This document shows positions 1 to 5,863 of a DNA stretch of 9,708 nucleotides, piece by piece. The DNA lies in the NCBI GenBank assembly GCA_964549065.1, contig CAZJUC010000121.1:1-9708 (forward strand), given 5' to 3'. Position 1 is the first letter of the stretch. The number at the start of each line of letters is the position of its first letter. Under the pieces are notes generated by a model. That model did no database searches. It saw only the letters and a list, made by a program, of their open reading frames with translations, and was not told the origin of the DNA. A program made the translations under genes and the position numbers. The DNA comes from Sva-07 sp964549065. Lineage in GTDB: Bacteria; Actinomycetota; Acidimicrobiia; Acidimicrobiales; Ilumatobacteraceae.

Positions 1-618
1 CTTCGCGATCAGGCTGGTGTGTCCGCTGTTCTCGACGAACAGGTCGCCGGCCTTCGCCACGATGTCGTGGTATCCGCTGTCGGACATCTGCCAGTCGTCG
101 AACGCATCGACGTCGGCTTCGGTATCGAACCCGGTGAGCCACGTGACGTCGTTGAAGCCCCCATAGCTCGACTTGACGAATGCCGACGGGGCGCCCAGTG
201 ACGTGCCGATGTACTCGGCGGTCTCGATGCCGAACGCCACCGCTTCGGCCTGCTTGCCATTGAGCATCGCCGCTTGCGTGATGCCGTAGTACCTCGATGT
301 CGCGCCCTCGATCGGCCCGGTGAGGACCCTCCCGAGACGGTCCTCGGCCGGAGCCATGAACAGCCCGTTCAACGACTCGACCATCTCGAGGTAGCCGGCG
401 TCGGACATCAGCTTGTCCGTCACCTCCTGCAGCTCGGCCATCGACTCCATCCGAGCGCTCCACATCACGCTGCCCTGCGGGGCGCCGAAGCGGGCGGTGA
501 AGACGTTCAGCTCCTTGCCGGTGAGTTGCGTGACCTTCTCGGCGATGCCGACGGCGGCGGGGATCGCATCGAACTGGCGCCCGAGCGCAGCGATGGTGGA
601 GCGGCTGAAGATGTACAT
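1..618 (-). CDS. Hypothetical protein with two tandem similar domains, C-terminus beyond the left edge
   Basis: I do not recognise this family. The frame is open from the ATG at 618 to base 1 (206 codons, no stop), so the 3' end lies outside. The start is supported by AGGAG at 629-625 with 6 nt spacing. The protein is soluble-looking, with no signal peptide or membrane segment. It contains an internal duplication. Residues about 50-87 (VMW, then MSDAGY, then LF) match residues about 158-194 (VTW, then MSDSGY, then LF) at nearly the same spacing, and the helical stretches before each also resemble one another. Two roughly 100-residue alpha/beta units of this sort recall dimeric alpha-beta barrel (ferredoxin-like, NIPSNAP/Dabb-type) proteins, but that is inference. 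It is transcribed divergently from the Crp-family regulator and shares a 131-bp intergenic region holding a CRP-type box, so it is a likely target of that regulator. Confidence 0.8.
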   Translation of the reverse strand, partial: MYIFSRSTIAALGRQFDAIPAAVGIAEKVTQLTGKELNVFTARFGAPQGSVMWSARMESMAELQEVTDKLMSDAGYLEMVESLNGLFMAPAEDRLGRVLTGPIEGATSRYYGITQAAMLNGKQAEAVAFGIETAEYIGTSLGAPSAFVKSSYGGFNDVTWLTGFDTEADVDAFDDWQMSDSGYHDIVAKAGDLFVENSGHTSLIAK

Positions 619-624
619 GATGGT

Positions 625-629
625 CTCCT
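625..629 (-). promoter_or_regulatory. Ribosome binding site of the divergent hypothetical gene
   Basis: AGGAG on the minus strand, 6 nt before the ATG at 618. It fixes the start of a gene that has no recognisable family to align to. Confidence 0.7.
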
Positions 630-682
630 GTTGTGACTCGTGGGTTGACGGTTCCACCATGTTCCCGATCTGCACTACCGTC

Positions 683-698
683 TATGACCTGGATCACA
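683..698. promoter_or_regulatory. Predicted CRP-family operator between divergent genes
   Basis: The 16-mer is TATGA-CCTGGA-TCACA. It matches the classical CRP consensus TGTGA-N6-TCACA at 9 of 10 half-site bases and also has the T at the third spacer position seen in the mycobacterial CRP (Rv3676) consensus. It is centred at 690.5, between the divergent hypothetical gene (start 618) and the Crp-type regulator (start 750). A site centred 41.5 bp upstream of transcription (class II activation) would put start sites near 732 on the plus strand, just after a weak -10-like TTCGAT at 721-726, and near 649 on the minus strand. The start-site placements are inference. Confidence 0.6.
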
Positions 699-749
699 CA
701 GGCTCGGGCACGCCGACGTGTTCGATCGAGGGTGTGAGCGGGAGGGGCC

Positions 750-1436
750 ATGAACGCTGTGGGGCACGCGACCATCGGGAGCGCCATCATCGACCTCGGT
801 CGGTGTCGGGCGTACGCGCCCGGCGAGCTGCTCTTCGTCGAAGGAGACCGCTCCCACAGCGTCTTCGCCTGTGTCGAGGGCCGGGTCCGGATCTTCCTCA
901 CGACTCCTTCGGGCCGTGAGTTGCTCGTCGGCGTCAAAGGCGCGGGTGACGAGTTCGGGGAGCTGTCGGCGCTCGATGGGCGGCCGAGATCGGCGAGCGC
1001 TGCAGCGATCGATCACGCGACGGTCGCTGTGCTTCCCCGTGCTCGCTACATGGATCTACTTCTGGAGGCCCCACACCTCTCGGTGTCGGTGTGTCGCAGC
1101 TTGAGCGCCGACCTGCGGAGGGCGAACGATCGGCTCGTCACGTGGACTTCCAACAGTGCGACGGTTCGGACGGGGCAGATGCTGGTCGAGCTGGCCTCTC
1201 TGGTGATGCGCCACGGCGACGCCGACGCCGACACCTACGAACTCCCACTCACCCAGAGCGATCTCGCCGGCTGGATCGGAGCGACGCGTGAATCGACGGC
1301 CCGAGCGCTGGCGCGCTTCAGGGAGGCCGGCCTCGTGCGGACCGGTCGCGGGAGGATCGTGGTGCTCGACGTGCTGGGGCTGAACCGGTTCGTCGCTGCC
1401 TGGGCGGTCGGCGGGTCGATCACGCCTGGGGTCTGA
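750..1436 (+). CDS. Crp/Fnr-family transcriptional regulator
   Basis: This is a 228-residue cytoplasmic DNA-binding regulator of normal family length. Residues about 15-110 form the cyclic-nucleotide-binding beta-roll. The phosphate-binding cassette reads FGEL at 69-72 followed by R80-S81, matching the G, E, R and S contacts to cAMP in E. coli CRP, so cAMP or a similar nucleotide is a plausible ligand. A long helix (about 111-140) should dimerise. The C-terminal winged helix-turn-helix covers about 165-207, with recognition-helix residues R180, E181 and R185. These are equivalent to the three residues that read TGTGA in E. coli CRP. No Fnr-type N-terminal cysteine cluster is seen. GGAGG at 741-745 precedes the ATG by 4 nt. 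A CRP-type box at 683-698 lies upstream, so autoregulation and control of the divergent gene are likely. The stop codon lies inside a large palindrome (1418-1450). Confidence 0.93.
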   Translation: MNAVGHATIGSAIIDLGRCRAYAPGELLFVEGDRSHSVFACVEGRVRIFLTTPSGRELLVGVKGAGDEFGELSALDGRPRSASAAAIDHATVAVLPRARYMDLLLEAPHLSVSVCRSLSADLRRANDRLVTWTSNSATVRTGQMLVELASLVMRHGDADADTYELPLTQSDLAGWIGATRESTARALARFREAGLVRTGRGRIVVLDVLGLNRFVAAWAVGGSITPGV

Positions 1437-1450
1437 CCCCTGGCGTGATC
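1418..1450. terminator. 33-nt palindrome across the regulator stop codon (terminator or operator)
   Basis: This is an inverted repeat with a one-base centre at 1434. The outer arms are GATCACGCC (1418-1426) and GGCGTGATC (1442-1450). The inner arms are GGGGTC (1428-1433) and GACCCC (1435-1440). Of 16 opposed positions 15 pair, and the only mismatch is T1427/T1441. It contains the regulator's TGA (1434-1436) and ends 18 bp before the tesB start. There is no T-tract after it, as in many high-GC terminators. It is also compatible with a protein-binding operator, because CTGACC at 1433-1438 could be the -35 of tesB. Confidence 0.6.
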
Positions 1451-1456
1451 CGCTGG

Positions 1457-1468
1457 CACACTGGGGCG
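1457..1468 (+). promoter_or_regulatory. Possible -10 element of a leaderless tesB promoter
   Basis: CACACT at 1457-1462 lies 6 nt before the ATG at 1469, and there is no good Shine-Dalgarno sequence. CTGACC at 1433-1438, inside the palindrome, is a possible -35 with an 18-nt spacer. The hexamer is a poor -10, so this is tentative. Similar spacing occurs at the lipase and tetR starts. Confidence 0.3.
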
Positions 1469-2290
1469 ATGCCCACCCGGAAGATCCACGACATCGAGTT
1501 CGGCGAACTCCTGCAGCTCGAACCGCACGGGCCCGACACGTTCGTCGGCATCGCAGCGCGGTACCCGTGGGGTGGCCGGCTGTTCGGTGGGCAGGTCGTG
1601 GCTCAGGCGCTGCGTGCGGCTGCGCGCACGGTCGAGCCCGACCGGGCTGCACACTCGCTGCACTCGTACTTCATCCGGCCCGGCGCCGCCGAGGAGCCGA
1701 TCCGCTACGAGGTGGAACGGCTCCGCGACGGCCGCTCGTTCAGCACTCGTCAGGTGGTCGCCCGGCAGTCGGCGGGCGCGATCCTCAACCTCTCGGTGTC
1801 CTTCCACGTGCTCGAGGACGAAGCCGACGTGGCCGTCGCCACGCTGCCGGTCGGTCTGCCCCGACCCGACGATCCGTCGCTGCCGGACCATTCGTGGTCC
1901 GGTCTGCTGCTGCGCAAGGCCACCTTCCTCGACGACGGCACGATGGGGTACTGGATCCGCCTCGACGCCGACATGGGCGACGACCCCGCCGACCACCAGT
2001 GCGCGCTGGCCTTCATGTCCGATGCCGCGCCGTCTCGGGCAGCCCGCTCGGCGCACCCCGACTTCGCCGGCGACACCGGCGACCGCAAGCTCTTCCAGGG
2101 TGCCAGCCTCGATCACTCGGTGTGGTTCGAACGTCCGACCGACCCCTCGCAATGGCACTGGTTCGCGACGCGATCACACGGCGTCAATCGGGGCAGGGGG
2201 CTCGTCACCGGCGATGTGATCCGCCACGACGGGCTGCAGGCGGCCACGATCGCCCAGGAAGTGCTGGTCCGCCGCCGTCGCGACATCTGA
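1469..2290 (+). CDS. tesB: Acyl-CoA thioesterase II (TesB family)
   Basis: This 273-residue cytoplasmic enzyme hydrolyses acyl-CoA to free fatty acid and CoA. It is close in length to E. coli TesB (286 residues) and has the double hotdog layout. The N-terminal hotdog includes the family signature GRLFGGQVVAQAL (36-48) and the HSLHSYFIRPG stretch (62-72). The C-terminal hotdog includes SLDHSVWFERP (213-223) and QEVLVR (263-268). D215 and Q263 match the catalytic Asp and Gln of the family, and S236 falls in the position of the third residue (Ser/Thr). I chose the ATG at 1469 because homologues begin about here. An in-frame GTG at 1445 would place the start inside the palindrome. It follows the Crp regulator by 32 bp and precedes a secreted lipase by 28 bp, which hints at, but does not prove, a role in fatty-acid handling. 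Confidence 0.92.
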   Translation: MPTRKIHDIEFGELLQLEPHGPDTFVGIAARYPWGGRLFGGQVVAQALRAAARTVEPDRAAHSLHSYFIRPGAAEEPIRYEVERLRDGRSFSTRQVVARQSAGAILNLSVSFHVLEDEADVAVATLPVGLPRPDDPSLPDHSWSGLLLRKATFLDDGTMGYWIRLDADMGDDPADHQCALAFMSDAAPSRAARSAHPDFAGDTGDRKLFQGASLDHSVWFERPTDPSQWHWFATRSHGVNRGRGLVTGDVIRHDGLQAATIAQEVLVRRRRDI

Positions 2291-2305
2291 GGGCGTGGAC
2301 CGCCG

Positions 2306-2318
2306 TAGCCTGGCCAGG
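2306..2318 (+). promoter_or_regulatory. Possible -10 element of a leaderless lipase promoter
   Basis: TAGCCT (2306-2311) fits the actinobacterial TANNNT -10 pattern and lies exactly 7 nt before the ATG at 2319. Transcription would then begin at or next to the start codon. I see no convincing -35. Confidence 0.35.
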
Positions 2319-3338
2319 ATGCGCCGCACCACGACCACCTTGCTCGCTGCTGCAGCAGCGACGGTTGCGCTGGTCGGTGTCGGCACCACGACGTCGGCTC
2401 GGCCCGAGGCGGTCCCCCCGGCGTCGCTCGAGCGGATCGAGCGGCTCGTCACGCTCGGCGACTCCTACAGCTCGGGCAGCGGCATCCACCGCAACGCATC
2501 CTCGTACGACGATCACGGCCCCGAAGCGCACTCGTTCGATCGCTCCACGCGGCTCGGTTCCAGCGCCTGTCAGCGCGAACTCGACGAGACCCCCGGCCCC
2601 CGGCTCGCCGGGCAGCTCGATGCCGAGTCAGTGTTCGTCGCTTGTGCCGGCGCGGTGATCCGTGAGATCCCCGCCCAGGTGCGTGCTGCCGACATCCCCG
2701 GCGACGGGGACGGAACCCTCGTGACGATCACCATCGGGGGCAACGACCTGCGCACCGTGCGCGACGAGAACTGGCCCGATGCGCTGGTTCGGTGCATCAC
2801 GTCGGCGCGGTGTCACGAGTCGTCCCGCAACCAGATGGCCAACCTCGACGACCTCCGTGAGGAGCTGGTCGAGGCCTACCGGGCGATCGGGGAGGAGTAT
2901 CCGGACATCACGGTGCGGGTGCTCGGCTACCCCCGCCTGATGCAGGGCAACGGCCGCTGCGACGGTGTCACCGGGATCAGCGGTGACGAGGCCGACTGGA
3001 TCGACGAGCAGTCCGATCTCCTGAACCACGAGATCGGGGTGGCCGCGGCGCGTGCGCGCGGATGGACCGGCGCCGACATCCGGTACGTCGACGTCACCGA
3101 CGAGTTCGACAACCACGGTGCCTGCCGGTTCTGGCAGCGCGACCGGTACGTGAACGATGCGGTGTTCGGCGACTCGCTGCGACGCAGCCAACTCGCCGAC
3201 GGCACCGTGCGCGAGCACTGGACCGACGGCCCGCTCAACATCTCCACCGCCTCGTTCCACCCCAGCAGCAAGGGCTATGACGCCTACCTGGCCGCCCTGG
3301 GCGCGAGTCTTCCCGCGTCGCTGCGCCCCACCCGCTGA
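2319..3338 (+). CDS. Secreted SGNH/GDSL-type esterase or lipase
   Basis: This 339-residue protein is predicted to be exported. MRR followed by a hydrophobic Ala/Val-rich stretch (about 8-22) forms a signal peptide, with cleavage probably near the SARPEA segment (26-31). The mature part has the SGNH blocks. Block I is GDSYSSG with nucleophile S49. The block II glycine is in CAGA (109-112). Block III is GGND at 140-143, with N142 in the oxyanion hole. Block V is SFHPSSKGY with H314. Six cysteines (84, 109, 160, 165, 214, 269) are spaced to form three disulfides, as in secreted Streptomyces SGNH lipases, which supports action outside the cell. The substrate is unknown; ester lipids are likely. 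I prefer the ATG at 2319 over the GTG at 2295 because it gives a standard signal-peptide n-region. It lies 28 bp after tesB on the same strand. Confidence 0.88.
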   Translation: MRRTTTTLLAAAAATVALVGVGTTTSARPEAVPPASLERIERLVTLGDSYSSGSGIHRNASSYDDHGPEAHSFDRSTRLGSSACQRELDETPGPRLAGQLDAESVFVACAGAVIREIPAQVRAADIPGDGDGTLVTITIGGNDLRTVRDENWPDALVRCITSARCHESSRNQMANLDDLREELVEAYRAIGEEYPDITVRVLGYPRLMQGNGRCDGVTGISGDEADWIDEQSDLLNHEIGVAAARARGWTGADIRYVDVTDEFDNHGACRFWQRDRYVNDAVFGDSLRRSQLADGTVREHWTDGPLNISTASFHPSSKGYDAYLAALGASLPASLRPTR

Positions 3339-3370
3339 CACCGCCGGACCGGGCCAGACGGGGCGAGGCA

Positions 3371-3410
3371 GTGAGCGAAAGCCCTCCATTGCGGGGTCCC
3401 GCTCATCGCT
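3371..3410. repeat. Hairpin-type direct repeat, copy 1
   Basis: This is a 40-bp unit that is 32/40 identical to the copy at 3431-3470. It starts with GTGAGCGAA and ends with CGCTCATCGCT, so it is also an imperfect inverted repeat (TGAGCG against CGCTCA). It lies in the gap between the lipase and tetR genes. The inner part (CCC against GGGG) is less well paired than in copy 2. Confidence 0.7.
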
Positions 3411-3430
3411 CGCGAGGGCAGCAGCAGGCG

Positions 3431-3470
3431 ATGAGCGAAGTCCCCGGATGGCGGGGTTCCGCTCATCGCT
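3431..3470. repeat. Hairpin-type direct repeat, copy 2
   Basis: This is the second 40-bp unit, exactly 60 bp after copy 1. It folds into a strong stem over 3428-3469. The outer arms are GCGATGAGCG (3428-3437) and CGCTCATCGC (3460-3469), with an inner CCCCG against CGGGG around a 5-nt loop. It could act as a bidirectional terminator for the lipase gene or be a REP/MITE-like dispersed element. No T-tract follows. Confidence 0.7.
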
Positions 3471-3498
3471 GGCGGAGAAACTGTCGACCCGACGCATG

Positions 3499-3516
3499 TG
3501 AGTGAGCGCTCACTCA
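3499..3516. promoter_or_regulatory. TetR-type operator, perfect 18-bp palindrome
   Basis: TGAGTGAGC (3499-3507) is mirrored perfectly by GCTCACTCA (3508-3516). Palindromes with TGAGTGA half-sites are typical TetR-family operators. This one sits directly upstream of the -10-like TAGGGT of the tetR gene, where bound repressor would block RNA polymerase. It should control the whole tetR-ABC-ABC operon. Confidence 0.8.
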
Positions 3517-3518
3517 GT

Positions 3519-3531
3519 TAGGGTCTCGGCG
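3519..3531 (+). promoter_or_regulatory. -10 element of a probable leaderless tetR promoter
   Basis: TAGGGT (3519-3524) lies exactly 7 nt before the ATG at 3532, so the transcript probably starts at the start codon. The -35 is weak (ATGTGA at 3496-3501 with a 17-nt spacer). The palindromic operator fills the space between the two elements. Confidence 0.5.
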
Positions 3532-4116
3532 ATGCCGACCGCCGCCACCACGCCTGTGCCCGCGAAGCGGGCGTCGGCGATGCCGCCCGAGCAGCGGCGT
3601 GCGGCGATCATCGAGGCGGTCCGGCCGCTGCTGGCCGAATTCGGCGAGTCGCTCACCTCCAAGCAGATCGCCGCGGCGGCGGGCGTCGCCGAGGGCACGA
3701 TCTTCAGGGTCTTCGCCGACAAGGACGAACTGCTCGACGCCACCCTCGAAGCGGCGCTCGACCAGGAACAGTTCGAAGCGGCACTCCGCGAGATCGACCC
3801 CCACCTGACGTTCGAAGCTCAGTTGGTCGCAGCCACCCTGTTGATCCAGCGCCGAGTCGTCGACGTGTGGACGCTGCTCTCGCACCTGAACGCGAAGCGT
3901 CACGAACAGGTGCGTCGTCCCATGACCGACAGCCCGGCGCTCGCCGATCTGTTCGCCGCTCACGGCGACCGGATCCGCGTCGACCCGGTCAACGCGGCGC
4001 GCCTGCTGCGGGCGCTCACCATGTCACTCACCCACCCGATGATCGCCGCCGAGGCATCGACGGCCGCCGAGATCGTCGACCTCGTCCTCCACGGAATCGA
4101 ACGGCACCACCCATGA
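3532..4116 (+). CDS. TetR-family repressor of the adjacent ABC exporter operon
   Basis: This is a 194-residue one-component regulator of usual TetR length. The N-terminal helix-turn-helix is at about residues 41-60 (LTSKQIAAAAGVAEGTIFRV), followed by FADKDELL (61-68), the typical join to helix 4. The rest is helical, and the ligand pocket is not predictable. The first 20 residues are Pro/Ala/Lys/Arg-rich and may add non-specific DNA contacts. I chose the ATG at 3532 because the longer form from the GTG at 3502 would start inside the 18-bp operator and upstream of the -10 element. The stop is 10 bp before the first exporter gene, so the regulator and transporters should share one transcript and be derepressed together when a ligand, perhaps a transported compound, binds. 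Confidence 0.92.
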   Translation: MPTAATTPVPAKRASAMPPEQRRAAIIEAVRPLLAEFGESLTSKQIAAAAGVAEGTIFRVFADKDELLDATLEAALDQEQFEAALREIDPHLTFEAQLVAATLLIQRRVVDVWTLLSHLNAKRHEQVRRPMTDSPALADLFAAHGDRIRVDPVNAARLLRALTMSLTHPMIAAEASTAAEIVDLVLHGIERHHP

Positions 4117-4126
4117 AGGCCACCGA

Positions 4127-5863
4127 ATGAAACTCTGGCAACTCCTCAAGAGCCACCTCGGGCCCTACCGGCGCGTGCTCACCGTCGTGGTCGTGCTGCA
4201 GGCGATCCAGACGTTCGCGGCACTCACACTGCCCACGATCAACGCGCTGTTGATCGACAACGGCGTGCTGCAGGGCGACAACGACTACATCCTCACGATG
4301 GGTGGCGTGATGATGGCGTTCACCATCGTGCAGATCGTGTTCGCGGCTGGCGCCGTCTGGTTCGCATCGCAGGCGGCGATGGGCTTCGGCCGCGACATCC
4401 GTCGGGATCTGTTCCACTCGGTCACGGGCTTCTCGGCCCGCGAGGTCGGCCAGTTCGGGGCACCGTCGCTGATCACCCGGACCACCAACGACGTGCAGCA
4501 GATCCAGATGCTGGTGGTGATGGCGGTCACGATGATGATCACCGCGCCGCTCAACTTGGTGATCGGCATCTTCTTCGCGGTGCGCGAAGACGTGGGGCTG
4601 TCGATCATCATCGTGTTCGCGATCCCCGCAGCGGTGATCGCGCTCGGCTCGATCGTCTACCGGATGGTGCCGTCGTTCCAGGCGATGCAGCTGCGCATCG
4701 ACCGGGTGAATCTCGTGCTGCGCGAGCAGATCACGGGCATGCGGGTGGTGCGGGCGTTCGTCCGTGAGCCACAGGAGACCGAACGGTTCGCGCAGGCCAA
4801 CGACGAGCTCACCCAGACCGCCCTTCGAGCAGGCCGGCTGATGGCTGCCACGTTCCCGACGGTGATGTTGATCATCAACATCTCGAGTGTGTCGGTGATC
4901 TGGATCGGCGGTAACCGGATCGGTGCGGGTGACATGGAGATCGGTGCGATGGTCGCCTATCTCACCTATCTCATCCAGATCCTGTTCGCCGTGGTCATGG
5001 TGACGTTCATGGTGTCGATGATCCCGCGCGCCGCCGTGGCCGCCGAACGCGTCGTCGAGGTGCTCGACACGCCGTCGACGGTCCGTCAGCCCGACGACCC
5101 GGTCACCGTGGTGCCAGAGCGCGGCACCCTCGAATTCCGCGACGTCGGCTTCGCCTACCCCGGCGCCGATCGGCCGGTGCTGAGCAACCTGTCGTTCCGT
5201 GTCGAAGCCGGCACCACCACAGCGATCATCGGCAGCACCGGCGCCGGCAAGACGACACTCGTCAACCTGGTGTCGCGGCTCGCCGACGCCACCCAGGGCA
5301 CCGTGCTGGTCGACGGTGTCGACGTACGCCGACTCGATCTCGACCTGCTGTGGAGCAAGGTCGGCTACGTCCCCCAGAAACCCTTCCTGTTCTCGGGCAC
5401 CGTGGCGTCCAACCTGCGCTACGGCCGTCCTGCGGCGAACGAGGGTGAGCTGTGGGAGGCGCTCGAAGTCGCGCAGGCGAGCAGCTTCGTGCAGGCGATG
5501 CCCGACGGTGTCGAGAGCCCGATCACCCAGGGCGGAACCAACGTCTCGGGTGGCCAGCGCCAACGGCTGTGCATCGCCCGCGCGCTGGTGGTGAAACCGG
5601 AGCTGTACGTGTTCGACGACTCGTTCTCGGCGCTCGACCTCGCCACCGACGCGCGCCTCCGGGCGGCGCTGAAGCCGCACACCGCCGATGCGGCGGTGCT
5701 GATCGTGGCGCAGCGCGTGTCGACGATCGTCGACGCCGATCAGATCCTGGTGTTGGAGGACGGCGAGATCATCGGCCGTGGCACCCACGACCAGTTGCTC
5801 GAGACGTGCCCGACCTACATCGAGATCGTCGAATCGCAGATCGGCCAGGGGGCGGTGGCATGA
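4127..5863 (+). CDS. Heterodimeric ABC exporter subunit with degenerate ATP site (TM287-like)
   Basis: This is a 578-residue half-transporter: six membrane helices (roughly 16-36, 56-78, 130-150, 157-178, 242-262, 276-298), then a nucleotide-binding domain from about 333. Walker A is GSTGAGKTT (369-377, K375), the Q-loop is Q417, and the signature VSGGQ (473-477) is intact. The Walker B end reads FDD (496-498), with Asp where the catalytic Glu should be. The switch position is Gln (AQR, Q529) instead of His. The same two changes mark the degenerate member of heterodimeric exporters such as TM287/288. It should pair with the next gene product to expel hydrophobic compounds or drugs, with substrate unknown. 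GAAGG at 4115-4119 lies 7 nt before the ATG, and the stop overlaps the next start as ATGA. Confidence 0.94.
   Translation: MKLWQLLKSHLGPYRRVLTVVVVLQAIQTFAALTLPTINALLIDNGVLQGDNDYILTMGGVMMAFTIVQIVFAAGAVWFASQAAMGFGRDIRRDLFHSVTGFSAREVGQFGAPSLITRTTNDVQQIQMLVVMAVTMMITAPLNLVIGIFFAVREDVGLSIIIVFAIPAAVIALGSIVYRMVPSFQAMQLRIDRVNLVLREQITGMRVVRAFVREPQETERFAQANDELTQTALRAGRLMAATFPTVMLIINISSVSVIWIGGNRIGAGDMEIGAMVAYLTYLIQILFAVVMVTFMVSMIPRAAVAAERVVEVLDTPSTVRQPDDPVTVVPERGTLEFRDVGFAYPGADRPVLSNLSFRVEAGTTTAIIGSTGAGKTTLVNLVSRLADATQGTVLVDGVDVRRLDLDLLWSKVGYVPQKPFLFSGTVASNLRYGRPAANEGELWEALEVAQASSFVQAMPDGVESPITQGGTNVSGGQRQRLCIARALVVKPELYVFDDSFSALDLATDARLRAALKPHTADAAVLIVAQRVSTIVDADQILVLEDGEIIGRGTHDQLLETCPTYIEIVESQIGQGAVA

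Noticed and set aside
1567..2658. 363-codon plus-strand frame overlapping tesB and the lipase
   Set aside because: Arg/Pro/Ala-rich shadow frame with no domain, while the overlapping frames encode clear TesB and SGNH proteins.
2628..3497. 289-codon minus-strand frame over the lipase gene and hairpin repeats
   Set aside because: Its repeated SDER-containing peptide is only the translation of the two hairpin repeats, and the rest is a shadow of the lipase gene.
3502..3531. GTG start at 3502 for the TetR gene
   Set aside because: The codon is inside the 18-bp operator and upstream of the -10 element, so it would not be in the predicted transcript.
5452..5859. Upstream extension of the second ABC subunit (start at 5452)
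   Set aside because: It would overlap the first subunit by about 400 bp in another frame and encode an Arg-rich stretch unlike any ABC protein. The ATGA overlap at 5860 is the natural start.
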